DNA from: JAJYZP01 sp049964535
GTDB taxonomy: Bacteria > Actinomycetota > Acidimicrobiia > Acidimicrobiales > Acidimicrobiaceae
DNA: 15,913 bases
Assembly: GCA_049964535.1 (NCBI GenBank)
Contig: JBMFXG010000043.1
Location: 1-15,913 of the forward strand
Direction of reading: 5' to 3'
Part shown: piece by piece, positions 8,317-15,230 of the stretch
Numbering within the stretch: the stretch's first letter is position 1
Layout of the letters: each line of letters starts with the position of its first letter
Notes under the pieces: model-generated
Database searches by the model: none
The model's input: the letters and a program-made list of their open reading frames with translations, nothing else
Told to the model about the DNA's origin: nothing
Translations under genes and position numbers: made by a program

Positions 8317-8320
8317 AGGA
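8317..8320 (+). promoter_or_regulatory. Ribosome binding site of the SEDS gene
   Basis: AGGA stands 7 nt before ATG 8328 and supports that start. It lies within the disfavoured N-terminal extension of ppk1, which also argues against the longer ppk1 start. Confidence 0.5.
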
Positions 8321-8327
8321 AAACTCC

Positions 8328-9704
8328 ATGCCACAACGCCTCGCAGTGAACCCTCGACCCTCTCGACAGAGCGTGTATACGATCGAGCCACCTCGTCGAC
8401 GCATAGAGCTTGGGCTTCTCCTTCTCGTCTCGCTGGCCACCGCTCTCGCCTACCTACTCGCCCTCTACGGACAACATCCATCCGCTACGCTTGCGTTCAA
8501 TCCCTACATCGCGACGATCATCGTCGCACCCTACCTTGCCCACATTGCAAATCGCAAGCTCGCCCCACTCGCAGACCCGAGCTTCCTACCCTTAGCCTCG
8601 CTCTTAAACGGCATAGGGTTCGTTGTCATTCATCGTCTCGACGTCGCAGAGGGCCGGCTCCAAGTGATCTGGACCATTGTCGGCGTAACGGCGTACATCG
8701 CAACGCTCCTCATCGTTCGGTCCTCCGATACCCTTGACCGCTACCGCTACCTACTCGTTGCCGGAGGAGTAGTTCTCCTCTTCACTCCACTGATCCCTCA
8801 TATCGGACAGAACATCAATGGTGAACGTCTCTGGATACGCGTCGGTCCGCTCTCTTTCCAACCCGTAGAGGCAGCAAAGCTCCTCCTTGCGGTCTTTACG
8901 GCCTCCTACCTCACCGACAAGCAAGACCTACTCCGACGCTTCTCTCTACGCAATCGCTCCACTCGATCCGTGGCTCTGCGTACCTTCGGTCCACTCGGGG
9001 CTGCATGGGCTCTCTCGCTCTTGGTCATGACGGCAGAGAGAGATATCGGCTTCGGTCTACTGCTCTTCACAACATTTTTGACGATGCTTTGGATTGCTAC
9101 AGCCAACAAGGTCTTCGTGGGATTTGGCCTTGCACTCTTCGCAGTCGGCTTTTTCGTGGCCGACAAGCTTTTCTATCAAGTCAACGAGAGGATAACCATC
9201 TGGCTCGATCCTTGGAAGTATGCTCTGTCAACTGGATATCAGATCGTACAAGGACAGTACGCGTTCGGTAGTGGAGGCCTCACTGGGACCGGATTAGGCC
9301 TCGGTCACCCCACCTTGATTCCAGTGGTGACCTCCGATTTTATCTTCGCAGCCATCGGTGAGGAGATGGGACTCTTAGGAACTACTGCCATCCTCTTTGC
9401 GATCCTTCTCATCGTCGGCGCCGGATTTCGAACCGCAGTTCGCGCAAGAACCGAGTTTTCCTCGCTCACCGCGTTCTCCTTCACGCTCATCTTTGCGCTC
9501 CAGACCTTCTTTATCATCGCCGGCGTCACTCGGGTGCTACCGCTCACCGGCGTCACGCTTCCATTTGTAGCGTACGGAGGATCGTCGCTTCTCGCCAACT
9601 ACGTACTCATAGCGATCCTCACCAGGATCTCCCACGAAGGGAACGTCACCTACGGTCCCCCTATGCGATCGAGCCCTAGAGCAACAGTCCCTCAAACACC
9701 ATGA
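8328..9704 (+). CDS. SEDS-family peptidoglycan glycosyltransferase, actinobacterial FtsW/RodA type (Rv0017c-like)
   Basis: A 458-residue multi-pass membrane protein that polymerises lipid II together with a class B PBP. A basic N-terminal tail of about 27 residues precedes around ten membrane segments. Several blocks match the long actinobacterial SEDS subfamily: APLADPSFLP...LLNGIGFVVIHRLD in the first third, NGERLWIRVGPLSFQPVEAAK (a SEDS hallmark), and SDFIFAAIGEEMG, whose D337 aligns with the catalytic Asp of RodA/FtsW. The PLTGVTLPFVAYGGSSL signature is near the C-terminus. The relatives I know lie in a cluster with pbpA, pknA/pknB and fha genes; here it stands alone beside the polyphosphate cassette, with no PBP partner in the window. 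Start ATG 8328 has AGGA 7 nt upstream. The last 29 bp overlap the convergent DUF151 gene. Confidence 0.9.
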   Translation: MPQRLAVNPRPSRQSVYTIEPPRRRIELGLLLLVSLATALAYLLALYGQHPSATLAFNPYIATIIVAPYLAHIANRKLAPLADPSFLPLASLLNGIGFVVIHRLDVAEGRLQVIWTIVGVTAYIATLLIVRSSDTLDRYRYLLVAGGVVLLFTPLIPHIGQNINGERLWIRVGPLSFQPVEAAKLLLAVFTASYLTDKQDLLRRFSLRNRSTRSVALRTFGPLGAAWALSLLVMTAERDIGFGLLLFTTFLTMLWIATANKVFVGFGLALFAVGFFVADKLFYQVNERITIWLDPWKYALSTGYQIVQGQYAFGSGGLTGTGLGLGHPTLIPVVTSDFIFAAIGEEMGLLGTTAILFAILLIVGAGFRTAVRARTEFSSLTAFSFTLIFALQTFFIIAGVTRVLPLTGVTLPFVAYGGSSLLANYVLIAILTRISHEGNVTYGPPMRSSPRATVPQTP

Positions 9705-10242
9705 TCGGCACGTTGGGGCGAACTCTCGTCGCAAGCACTACCGCATCAGATGCCCGGGCAGGCAGACGGCGATGACGACCGTTTGAAGCGGTAGCTACGA
9801 TCTCAGCGAGATAGTTTCCACCGGACAGTCCAGTGATCGCTACCATGTCGAGGTTTATGTCAAAAGCTGTGAAGAGCGAGATCACGAGGTCGGAGGCGAG
9901 CGGACGAGGCACTTCAATCCCATGAAGTGCGACGGCGAGCTGGGACGCCTGCTCCAAAGAGACCGGTATGGTCAAACGAAGCCCGCTGTCGTCTTGCGCT
10001 TCCAGCGTCATCCTACCGAACGTTTCCGGAAGTGCTACCCCCACCTCTGCGAGCCGAACCGGCCGCATCGCTGCAAGTCGATCTGTCGTTGGGGCAAGCA
10101 CACGAGTCGGATTTATCTCCGCACTCACCGGCTCATCACCACGCACGGTCTCAGGTCCGTCAGCTGTAGAACCGGCATCTCCCTCGGTGCCGACGCTAGA
10201 GTCCTCCAGTGCAGACGAAGGTCGATCCACGGCCGAGTTCAC
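9676..10242 (-). CDS. Bifunctional nuclease family protein (DUF151, PF02577)
   Basis: 188 residues from the GTG at 10242. About 60 residues of acidic, Ser/Thr/Pro-rich, probably disordered sequence precede a DUF151 domain filling the remainder. The domain shows LRLTIPVSLEQASQLAVAL (the family's L-P-I-x-I-x-x-x-E-A region), VPRPLASDL, and RASDAVVLATR ending in D166 (family R-P-S-D-A-I-A-L-A-x-R). DUF151 proteins include a plant bifunctional DNase/RNase; most bacterial members are uncharacterised, so nuclease activity is inferred. The frame continues to a TTG at 10272, 20 nt after the rodA stop. I prefer the GTG because GAAGGA lies 9 nt before it. It is co-directional with rodA and probably in its transcript. 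Its end overlaps the convergent SEDS gene by 29 bp. Confidence 0.82.
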   Translation of the reverse strand: MNSAVDRPSSALEDSSVGTEGDAGSTADGPETVRGDEPVSAEINPTRVLAPTTDRLAAMRPVRLAEVGVALPETFGRMTLEAQDDSGLRLTIPVSLEQASQLAVALHGIEVPRPLASDLVISLFTAFDINLDMVAITGLSGGNYLAEIVATASNGRHRRLPARASDAVVLATRVRPNVPIMVFEGLLL

Positions 10243-10291
10243 CTGAGGAGGTCCTTCAACGAACCGGCGCAAGCGGTCTTCACGAGCTTCA

Positions 10292-11434
10292 TCAGCGTGC
10301 CCGCCTCATCCCAACGTTCAGTACGAGTCCGATTCCTCCAAAAAATGCGAGCATCGCAGAACCGCCGTAGGAGAGGAACGGGAGCGGTATGCCGGTAATC
10401 GGCATGATACCCATCGTCATTCCTGCATTTTGGAAGACCGAATAGACCACAAGCGAGAGCACTCCTGCGACCATGACTCGTCCAAGGTCATCTTTTGCCC
10501 AGCGTAGCGCTCTCCAAATTCGCCAGGAGACAAAACCGAATGCAACGAGAAGTAGTGATGCTCCTACGAAGCCTAGTTGCTCCGCTACTGCCGTGAAAAT
10601 GAAGTCGGTCTGTTGCTCTGGCACGTACGCCAGGTTGGTCTGCGTACCGTGAAAGAGCCCAGTCCCCCAAAATCCGCCCGCTCCGATAGCTATCTTTGAC
10701 TCTGTCAAGTTATAACCATACGTACCAAGGGGATTTTTAGACTGGTTAATGAAGCCGATCAAACGCTCGAGCTGGAAGTGTTTTAAGATCCCGAGATGCA
10801 CCACGAGATACATTCCGATGATCGCTGCCACCAAAAGGAGTAGAAGATAGCGTCCGGGCGTCCTGGCCGCTACCAACATTCCCATCGCCACCACGCCAAC
10901 GATGAGTCCGGTGCCAAGGTCGGGCTGCTTGATAATCAAGACCATGGGTACGCCGACGAGCGCCAAGATAGTAAGGAGTCGCCGAAAGGTGATCTCGCAC
11001 TGAAACTGCTCGGCGAGGAACGAGACCACCAAAATGATGGCGATCGTTGCGAACTCAGAAGGTTGAAGTTGGAAGGGCCCAAGCTGATACCAGCGCTGGG
11101 CTCCAAGGGCTGTCTTGCCGATATGCGGCACGTACACGCCAAGAAGAGCCAAAAACACTGCGACGTATGCAGGCCAAGACCACGAAGAGATCTTTCGATA
11201 ATCCACAGCTGCAACCACGAACATTACTACGATACCGATCACGACATAGATGGCTTGACGGTCCAGATAGTAGGTCGGACTCAGCCCTTGCAGCTTCAGG
11301 TTTACCCTCGTTGCGGAGTACACCATAATGACGCCGAGAATCGATATTGCAATACTGACGATCACCAGGCCGTAATCGAAGCGAATAAGCGTCTCACGAA
11401 CCTGTTTTGCTCGTGTCTCCATCGTGAAGGTCAC
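10292..11434 (-). CDS. rodA: Rod shape-determining protein RodA (SEDS peptidoglycan glycosyltransferase)
   Basis: 380 residues, the usual RodA length, with around ten membrane segments. It polymerises lipid II for side-wall growth with a PBP2-type transpeptidase. Visible signatures: GAQRWYQLGPFQLQPSEFA, KQPDLGTGLI, YGYNLTESKIAIGAGGFWGTGL, then QQTDFIFTAVAEQLG with catalytic D277, and ITGIPLPFLSYGGSAM near the C-terminus. It is a more canonical RodA than the 458-residue SEDS protein encoded nearby. The start is GTG 11434: a TAGATT -10 box ends 6 nt upstream, placing the transcript start on the GTG. An in-frame ATG at 11422 has no ribosome site and is less likely. The DUF151 gene follows on the same strand. 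No mreBCD or PBP gene lies in the window. Confidence 0.92.
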   Translation of the reverse strand: MTFTMETRAKQVRETLIRFDYGLVIVSIAISILGVIMVYSATRVNLKLQGLSPTYYLDRQAIYVVIGIVVMFVVAAVDYRKISSWSWPAYVAVFLALLGVYVPHIGKTALGAQRWYQLGPFQLQPSEFATIAIILVVSFLAEQFQCEITFRRLLTILALVGVPMVLIIKQPDLGTGLIVGVVAMGMLVAARTPGRYLLLLLVAAIIGMYLVVHLGILKHFQLERLIGFINQSKNPLGTYGYNLTESKIAIGAGGFWGTGLFHGTQTNLAYVPEQQTDFIFTAVAEQLGFVGASLLLVAFGFVSWRIWRALRWAKDDLGRVMVAGVLSLVVYSVFQNAGMTMGIMPITGIPLPFLSYGGSAMLAFFGGIGLVLNVGMRRAR

Positions 11435-11440
11435 GAAGTC

Positions 11441-11446
11441 AATCTA
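11441..11446 (-). promoter_or_regulatory. Candidate -10 box for leaderless rodA
   Basis: On the minus strand TAGATT ends 6 nt before the GTG start at 11434, so the predicted +1 is the start codon itself. No recognisable -35 is seen and there is no Shine-Dalgarno, as expected for a leaderless message. Confidence 0.45.
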
Positions 11447-11595
11447 CCCTGGTCCCCCTGCCGAGTCGTACTTACGTCTCAGCAAAGGCTGGGGGTTTAA
11501 CGAGAGAATGAAGTCACACCATGCTCTGTCCAAACGTGAGGCTGAGCGCATCGGACTGCCTTCTGGGCAGCACCCAACCCTGAAATGATCCTGCA

Positions 11596-11631
11596 CCATG
11601 GAGACATCTCGAACAGTAGGGTCCATGGAGA
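11596..11631. repeat. Two direct copies of CCATGGAGA upstream of pspA
   Basis: CCATGGAGA occurs at 11596-11604 and again at 11623-11631, 27 bp from start to start, in the 275-bp spacer between rodA and pspA. Two identical 9-mers so close together, about 80-110 bp before pspA, could be activator sites. They could also be chance. Confidence 0.3.
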
Positions 11632-11658
11632 ATGGTCAAGAATGCTAACGAGTACAGC

Positions 11659-11664
11659 TACGAT
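11659..11664 (+). promoter_or_regulatory. Weak candidate -10 box for pspA
   Basis: TACGAT fits TANNNT, and an overlapping GATAAT lies at 11662-11667. The resulting leader of about 40 nt would contain the AGGAG site before pspA. No -35 of quality is visible; stress-induced psp promoters often need an activator, but no site is identified here. Confidence 0.25.
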
Positions 11665-11694
11665 AATGGGATGCAGAGTTGGCCCCTCAAGCAC

Positions 11695-11699
11695 AGGAG
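11695..11699 (+). promoter_or_regulatory. Ribosome binding site of pspA
   Basis: AGGAG, 10 nt before ATG 11710. The spacing is slightly long, but no other start fits the PspA N-terminus. Confidence 0.5.
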
Positions 11700-11709
11700 T
11701 TCGTAGAAA

Positions 11710-12801
11710 ATGAGCGTATTTCGTCGAATGTCACAGGTCTTCCAGCAAAAGGCGAATGCGGCTCTCGATAAGGCGGAGGATCCGGCGCAGGCGCTCGACC
11801 TCTCCTACCAAAAAATGATGGAGAACCTCTCACAGATCCGGCGTTCCATTGCGGACGTAGTGACCTCTCAAAAACGTCTCGAAGCCCAACGAGCCCAGAT
11901 CCAAAACCAGTACGACAAGCTACAAGGACAGGCACGCCAAGCGCTCCAGCAGGGTCAGGAGGACTTAGCAAAGCAGGCCCTTGCTCGCGCCCAAGCGCTC
12001 CCAGCGCAGATCGCCCCACTCGACCAGCAGATCTCAGTTTTACAGACTCAAGCTAAAAATCTGGAGGAGACTGGACGACAGACTCAGGCCAAAGTTGAGC
12101 AGTTTCGAGCTCAGCGGGACACGATGAAGGCTCAATACACTGCAGCGAAGGCCTCTACGCAGGCCATGGAGTCAATTTCAGGTCTTTCGGAGCAGATGAG
12201 TGACGTTAACCTGATGCTTGACCGGGCCAAAGATAAGGTTGCCCAAATGCAGGCACGGTCAGAAGCGGTGACCGAGCTTTCGAACTCTGGTGTTCTCGAT
12301 GCGCCTAGCTTCGGCGGTCCGACCGACGATATCGAGGCTCAGCTGGCCGCTGGATCACCGATGAACGATGTCAACTACCAACTCGAACAGATGAAGGCCG
12401 AGCTCGCTGCGGGCTCTTCGCAAGCTGCTCCGGCGACGCCGAAAGAGCCTCAGACTGCGGTCTCCCCTCCTCCGGTCCCATCTGCGCTCAACGCCGCGAA
12501 CTCAATCGTCATTCGCATCGCTGGTGAGGGAAGGTACCGTATTCCCACCTCGCTGCGACCGGCTTTGGAGGGTCTCGATACCGCCATGGAGGTTGCACTC
12601 AACACGAACGACGAGACCTCATTCACGAAGTGCGCACATCAGCTCGTGAAGCTCATCAAGGAGTCCGGCACACCGGTTCCAGACGAGGATCTCACGGCGT
12701 CAGATCTCGTCGTACCTGGCGAGGAGATGTCGATCGCAGAAGCGAGCACAATTCTCAGTGGAGATGGCAACAACGCAGATCAACCCCGATCGGAGAGCTA
12801 A
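11710..12801 (+). CDS. pspA: PspA/IM30 (phage shock protein A) with fused C-terminal PspAA domain
   Basis: 363 residues, longer than the 222-residue E. coli PspA. Residues 1 to about 225 are the PspA/IM30 coiled coil: an amphipathic start (MSVFRRMSQVFQQKANAAL), the EDPAQALDLSYQKMMENL helix, long Gln/Ala-rich helices and the SEQMSDVNLMLDRAKDKVAQMQAR stretch. A Pro/Ala linker (about 235-262) leads to a second domain from I266, which begins VIRIAGEGRYRIP and continues to ESGTPVPDEDLTASDLVVP and a final helix near 351. That matches the PspA-associated PspAA domain, which I know mainly as a separate small protein beside pspA in Actinobacteria. PspA oligomers bind stressed membranes and help keep the proton gradient. 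It appears monocistronic, with no PspC or ClgR gene beside it. A 6-bp stem hairpin lies just after the stop. Confidence 0.9.
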   Translation: MSVFRRMSQVFQQKANAALDKAEDPAQALDLSYQKMMENLSQIRRSIADVVTSQKRLEAQRAQIQNQYDKLQGQARQALQQGQEDLAKQALARAQALPAQIAPLDQQISVLQTQAKNLEETGRQTQAKVEQFRAQRDTMKAQYTAAKASTQAMESISGLSEQMSDVNLMLDRAKDKVAQMQARSEAVTELSNSGVLDAPSFGGPTDDIEAQLAAGSPMNDVNYQLEQMKAELAAGSSQAAPATPKEPQTAVSPPPVPSALNAANSIVIRIAGEGRYRIPTSLRPALEGLDTAMEVALNTNDETSFTKCAHQLVKLIKESGTPVPDEDLTASDLVVPGEEMSIAEASTILSGDGNNADQPRSES

Positions 12802-12803
12802 CC

Positions 12804-12819
12804 CCTGAGAGCGCTCAGG
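12804..12819 (+). terminator. Hairpin directly after pspA
   Basis: CCTGAG-AGCG-CTCAGG is a perfect 6-bp stem with a 4-nt loop beginning 2 nt after the pspA stop. There is no following T-run, so it is at best a weak or factor-assisted terminator, or an mRNA-stabilising stem. Confidence 0.35.
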
Positions 12820-12906
12820 CGCAACTCAAAGGGCGATGAACACTCTCAACTCCTTCAGCCACCATACCAACCGATAGACAGAGCCGATCTCCAGGCGAAC
12901 GGTTCC

Positions 12907-13284
12907 TCACCTTGAAGCCATTTTCCGGGTCGTTCCCGCTCCGAATAGAGCTCTTGCAATGGTCCTCAACATTGACATCTTCACTTCGACGCAAGAGGGC
13001 TCACCGGTCTTGAACAAACTTAACTCATGGACACCGTACCACCACAGTCCTAGCGCGTTTTCAATGGAACTGCCCCAATCTGAGCGGGATGAACCATACG
13101 GGAGTAGCGAACAGACATTCCAGGAGTAGTCTTGCAACGAGCCACTCATGCTCTCTCCACAAAGCCGACGAGTCGAGTCACATGAAACCTCGCTTCGAGG
13201 CACCTGGGTGATACCGTCCAGTCTCAGATCGCTCACAGAGCGTATCTGTCTAGGGGGCGGATATTCTGCGTGGCACTTCGCCAC
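12907..13284 (-). CDS. Doubtful hypothetical ORF, 125 aa
   Basis: An open frame from GTG 13284 without Shine-Dalgarno or promoter. The product contains NALGLWWYGVHELSLFKTG and scattered Cys, and I recognise no family. The frame is the same as that of 13330-13521, interrupted by two stop codons, so it may be the 3' part of a dead gene. It is equally likely to be a chance ORF. Confidence 0.15.
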   Translation of the reverse strand: MAKCHAEYPPPRQIRSVSDLRLDGITQVPRSEVSCDSTRRLCGESMSGSLQDYSWNVCSLLPYGSSRSDWGSSIENALGLWWYGVHELSLFKTGEPSCVEVKMSMLRTIARALFGAGTTRKMASR

Positions 13285-13502
13285 TACACGGTGCTCCCGG
13301 GATCACAGCGTTCTCGAAAGATAGTCATGTCAATGCGTTGGAGTCATACTCCCCTTGCACTGCCGTAGAGGAGCCGCACTCAGTACGCCATCACCATCTC
13401 CGAGGATCAGTGAACCACAGGCATGCGATCTACAGCACGGTGATCTGCCTGCCATAAGGTACTGACCACACCCAAGACCGAAGAGCCAGAAATCACTCCC
13501 GT

Positions 13503-13820
13503 TCAAAGATCGTCCACACACGACCTACCGCTAACGCGCAGCCACAAGCCATCGCCTGGCTCGACATACCACCATTGCACGTCGAGGCCCTGATTGCACT
13601 CGCCGCAACTCGGTAGTGACCCCAAGAGAGTGCATCTGCCAAAGTACAACAGTCTCTCTACGATGGCATCGAGCCTGGCAATCAAGATAGAGCCCCTGTG
13701 ACCGAGCCGCTCGTAGCCTGAAAACACATCGTGGTCGTCCTCGCTGACGCGATCTTCACTCTCCAACACCACCCATCGACCAGCGAGACCCAACGGTATC
13801 CAGTTATCGAGATCGACCAT
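13503..13820 (-). CDS. Doubtful hypothetical ORF, 105 aa
   Basis: The best of the three frames in the gene-poor region. It starts at ATG 13820; the nearest purine-rich stretch (GGAG) is 14 nt away, too far to be convincing. It encodes an acidic N-terminal half (ESEDRVSEDDHDVFSGYERL), a short hydrophobic stretch, SCGEC (a CxxC-like pair) and VQWWYVEPGDGLWLRVSG. No family is recognised. The following frame 13330-13521 could be its continuation after a frameshift near 13515. Confidence 0.22.
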   Translation of the reverse strand: MVDLDNWIPLGLAGRWVVLESEDRVSEDDHDVFSGYERLGHRGSILIARLDAIVERLLYFGRCTLLGSLPSCGECNQGLDVQWWYVEPGDGLWLRVSGRSCVDDL

Positions 13821-13885
13821 TAAAGTGCAGCAATCTCCTTCGACCTCTCACAAGTACCTGTAGCACCACCGCACCTAACCGATCC

Positions 13886-13918
13886 GTCTGTTGAACTAGA
13901 GGTGAGGAGTCAACAGAC
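13886..13918. repeat. Strong inverted repeat (hairpin) in the gene-poor region
   Basis: GTCTGTTGA at 13886-13894 is exactly complementary to TCAACAGAC at 13910-13918. Allowing one bulged A, the stem extends to 11 bp with a loop of about 10 nt. It lies 116 bp beyond the stop of the minus-strand oxidoreductase gene, so it could end that transcript, although no T-run follows on either strand. It could also be a regulator site or a relic of a mobile element. Confidence 0.45.
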
Positions 13919-14033
13919 TACAAGATCGTCCGCGTTAAGTTAGTACCCATTCAGCGTCCACTCTGGTGGCGGCTCTCACGAGAGACCGAGCGATGACTCA
14001 TCATGGCCACCAATCAACTAGTCCCGAGCATTG

Positions 14034-15230
14034 TTAGCGGAGTACGAGTTCGAGAGCTCGCTGGAAGGCTTCTGGCGGCAAGTGACCACGCGTATGGAAG
14101 CTCCAGCTGTCGAAACTCCACTTCATCAGGTGAGCAATCGGCCCATTGAGAGTCAGGTCTCTCGTCCCGCCATAGAGCGAATCGGAGAGGATCAAAGTAG
14201 CGTTCACTCCCCCGCGATTCATGATGCAAAAAACCTCGGGGCAGTACGGTGGAACCTCACCACTACCAGTCACTTCGCTCCGGATCGCAGCGGCAGCTAG
14301 GTCCGCTTGATGTACAGCGATATGCCCTAATTTCGGCATAGAGAGAGCCGTTGCATCACCTGCACCAAAAATGTGTGGTTCGTCTAGGAACCGCATCTGC
14401 TCGTCGACCGGTAGGAAACCTGCTTCGTCGCCAAGCCCGGAAACTCGAACGACCTCAGAGCCAACATACGGCGGGATTATAATACTCAAAGATGATTCCA
14501 GCTGAGATCCGTCTGCGAAGGAGACGTGGTCGGCCCCAACCTCACGAATAACCTTCGAAGTGTGCACTTCTACTCCCATCTCTGAGAGCAGTGGGCCAAC
14601 GACATCGTGAATTGGCGCCCCAACATCTTCAAAAAAGATCTCGGCCGGACTAAAAACCGTAATCGAATGAGGCACATCGCGGGTAGCCAATTCATGATGA
14701 GCCATGAAAGCCACCTCGCCAATGGGTCCTTCGCATGCAGCAAGAAGCATGGGTGCAGCTACACGCGTCCCCCACACGCTCGAAGCGGCGCCGGTGACGA
14801 TGGGACCACCAGTGAAGTTATCTAGCGCACGCCAAAGTCGAGGAGCGTGCTCATCATCGCAGACCGAATAACCGAACTCTTCTAAGCCAGGGACCGCTCC
14901 ATAATCTTTGTGGGCGCCCGTCACAATTGCGAGATAATCGTAGGAGAGTACTTCACCCCCAGCCACCGTCACCGTGCGGCGATTTGCATCAATATGCAAA
15001 GCCGCACCGTTAATGAGACGCGCACCATGACGACGGACCGTTGGAGCGAGTTCAAAACGAACGTGAGAGACCGGCTTGCCTGTGAGCGCCACCTCCACGA
15101 GCATCGGTTTAGCTAGGCTGGTGGTCCGAGGGTCGACCAGCGTGATATCCATCAACCGGTGCAGATGAAAAAGGAGACGGAGACCGGAGAACCCGCCTCC
15201 TAGGATCACGAGCTTTGGGCGAGCCTTCAC
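14034..15230 (-). CDS. FAD-dependent NAD(P)/quinone oxidoreductase, sulfide:quinone reductase-like
   Basis: 398 residues with a two-dinucleotide-binding flavoprotein fold: GGGFSGL at 11-17 (Rossmann FAD loop after the first strand), LSYDYLAIVTGA before residue 110, and a second FAD contact, FGAGDAT with D292 followed by PKLGHIAVHQADLAA. SQR-like features are IIPPYVGSEVV, a Cys in SVCDDEHA (C124, like the accessory Cys of bacterial SQRs) and C335 in EVFCIMNRGG, where SQRs carry one redox Cys. The partner Cys, usually in a CAGAP-like motif, is absent: the segment after PIVTGAASSVWG has none until C166. It may therefore be an NDH-2-like or altered SQR-family enzyme. The start is GTG 15230 with GGAGAA 10 nt upstream. 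It is monocistronic here, with no sulfur genes beside it. Confidence 0.82.
   Translation of the reverse strand: MKARPKLVILGGGFSGLRLLFHLHRLMDITLVDPRTTSLAKPMLVEVALTGKPVSHVRFELAPTVRRHGARLINGAALHIDANRRTVTVAGGEVLSYDYLAIVTGAHKDYGAVPGLEEFGYSVCDDEHAPRLWRALDNFTGGPIVTGAASSVWGTRVAAPMLLAACEGPIGEVAFMAHHELATRDVPHSITVFSPAEIFFEDVGAPIHDVVGPLLSEMGVEVHTSKVIREVGADHVSFADGSQLESSLSIIIPPYVGSEVVRVSGLGDEAGFLPVDEQMRFLDEPHIFGAGDATALSMPKLGHIAVHQADLAAAAIRSEVTGSGEVPPYCPEVFCIMNRGGVNATLILSDSLYGGTRDLTLNGPIAHLMKWSFDSWSFHTRGHLPPEAFQRALELVLR

Larger units (their letters stand above)
12802..14033. other. Gene-poor region of about 1.2 kb between pspA and the oxidoreductase gene
   Basis: No reading frame on either strand has a recognised domain, a ribosome site or a leaderless -10 box. 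Three minus-strand frames (13503-13820, 13330-13521, 12907-13284) run in sequence; the last two share one frame, broken by two stops, and the first is in another. Their products are rich in Cys and Trp and use codons unlike the neighbouring genes, as expected of non-coding or decayed sequence. No tRNA or known RNA is recognised. A strong hairpin lies at 13886-13918. Confidence 0.5.

Noticed and set aside
8262..8336. Longer ppk1 start at ATG 8336
   Set aside because: It would overlap the ribosome site and start codon of the divergent SEDS gene and add 25 residues not typical of PPK1. The GTG at 8261 matches the family N-terminus.
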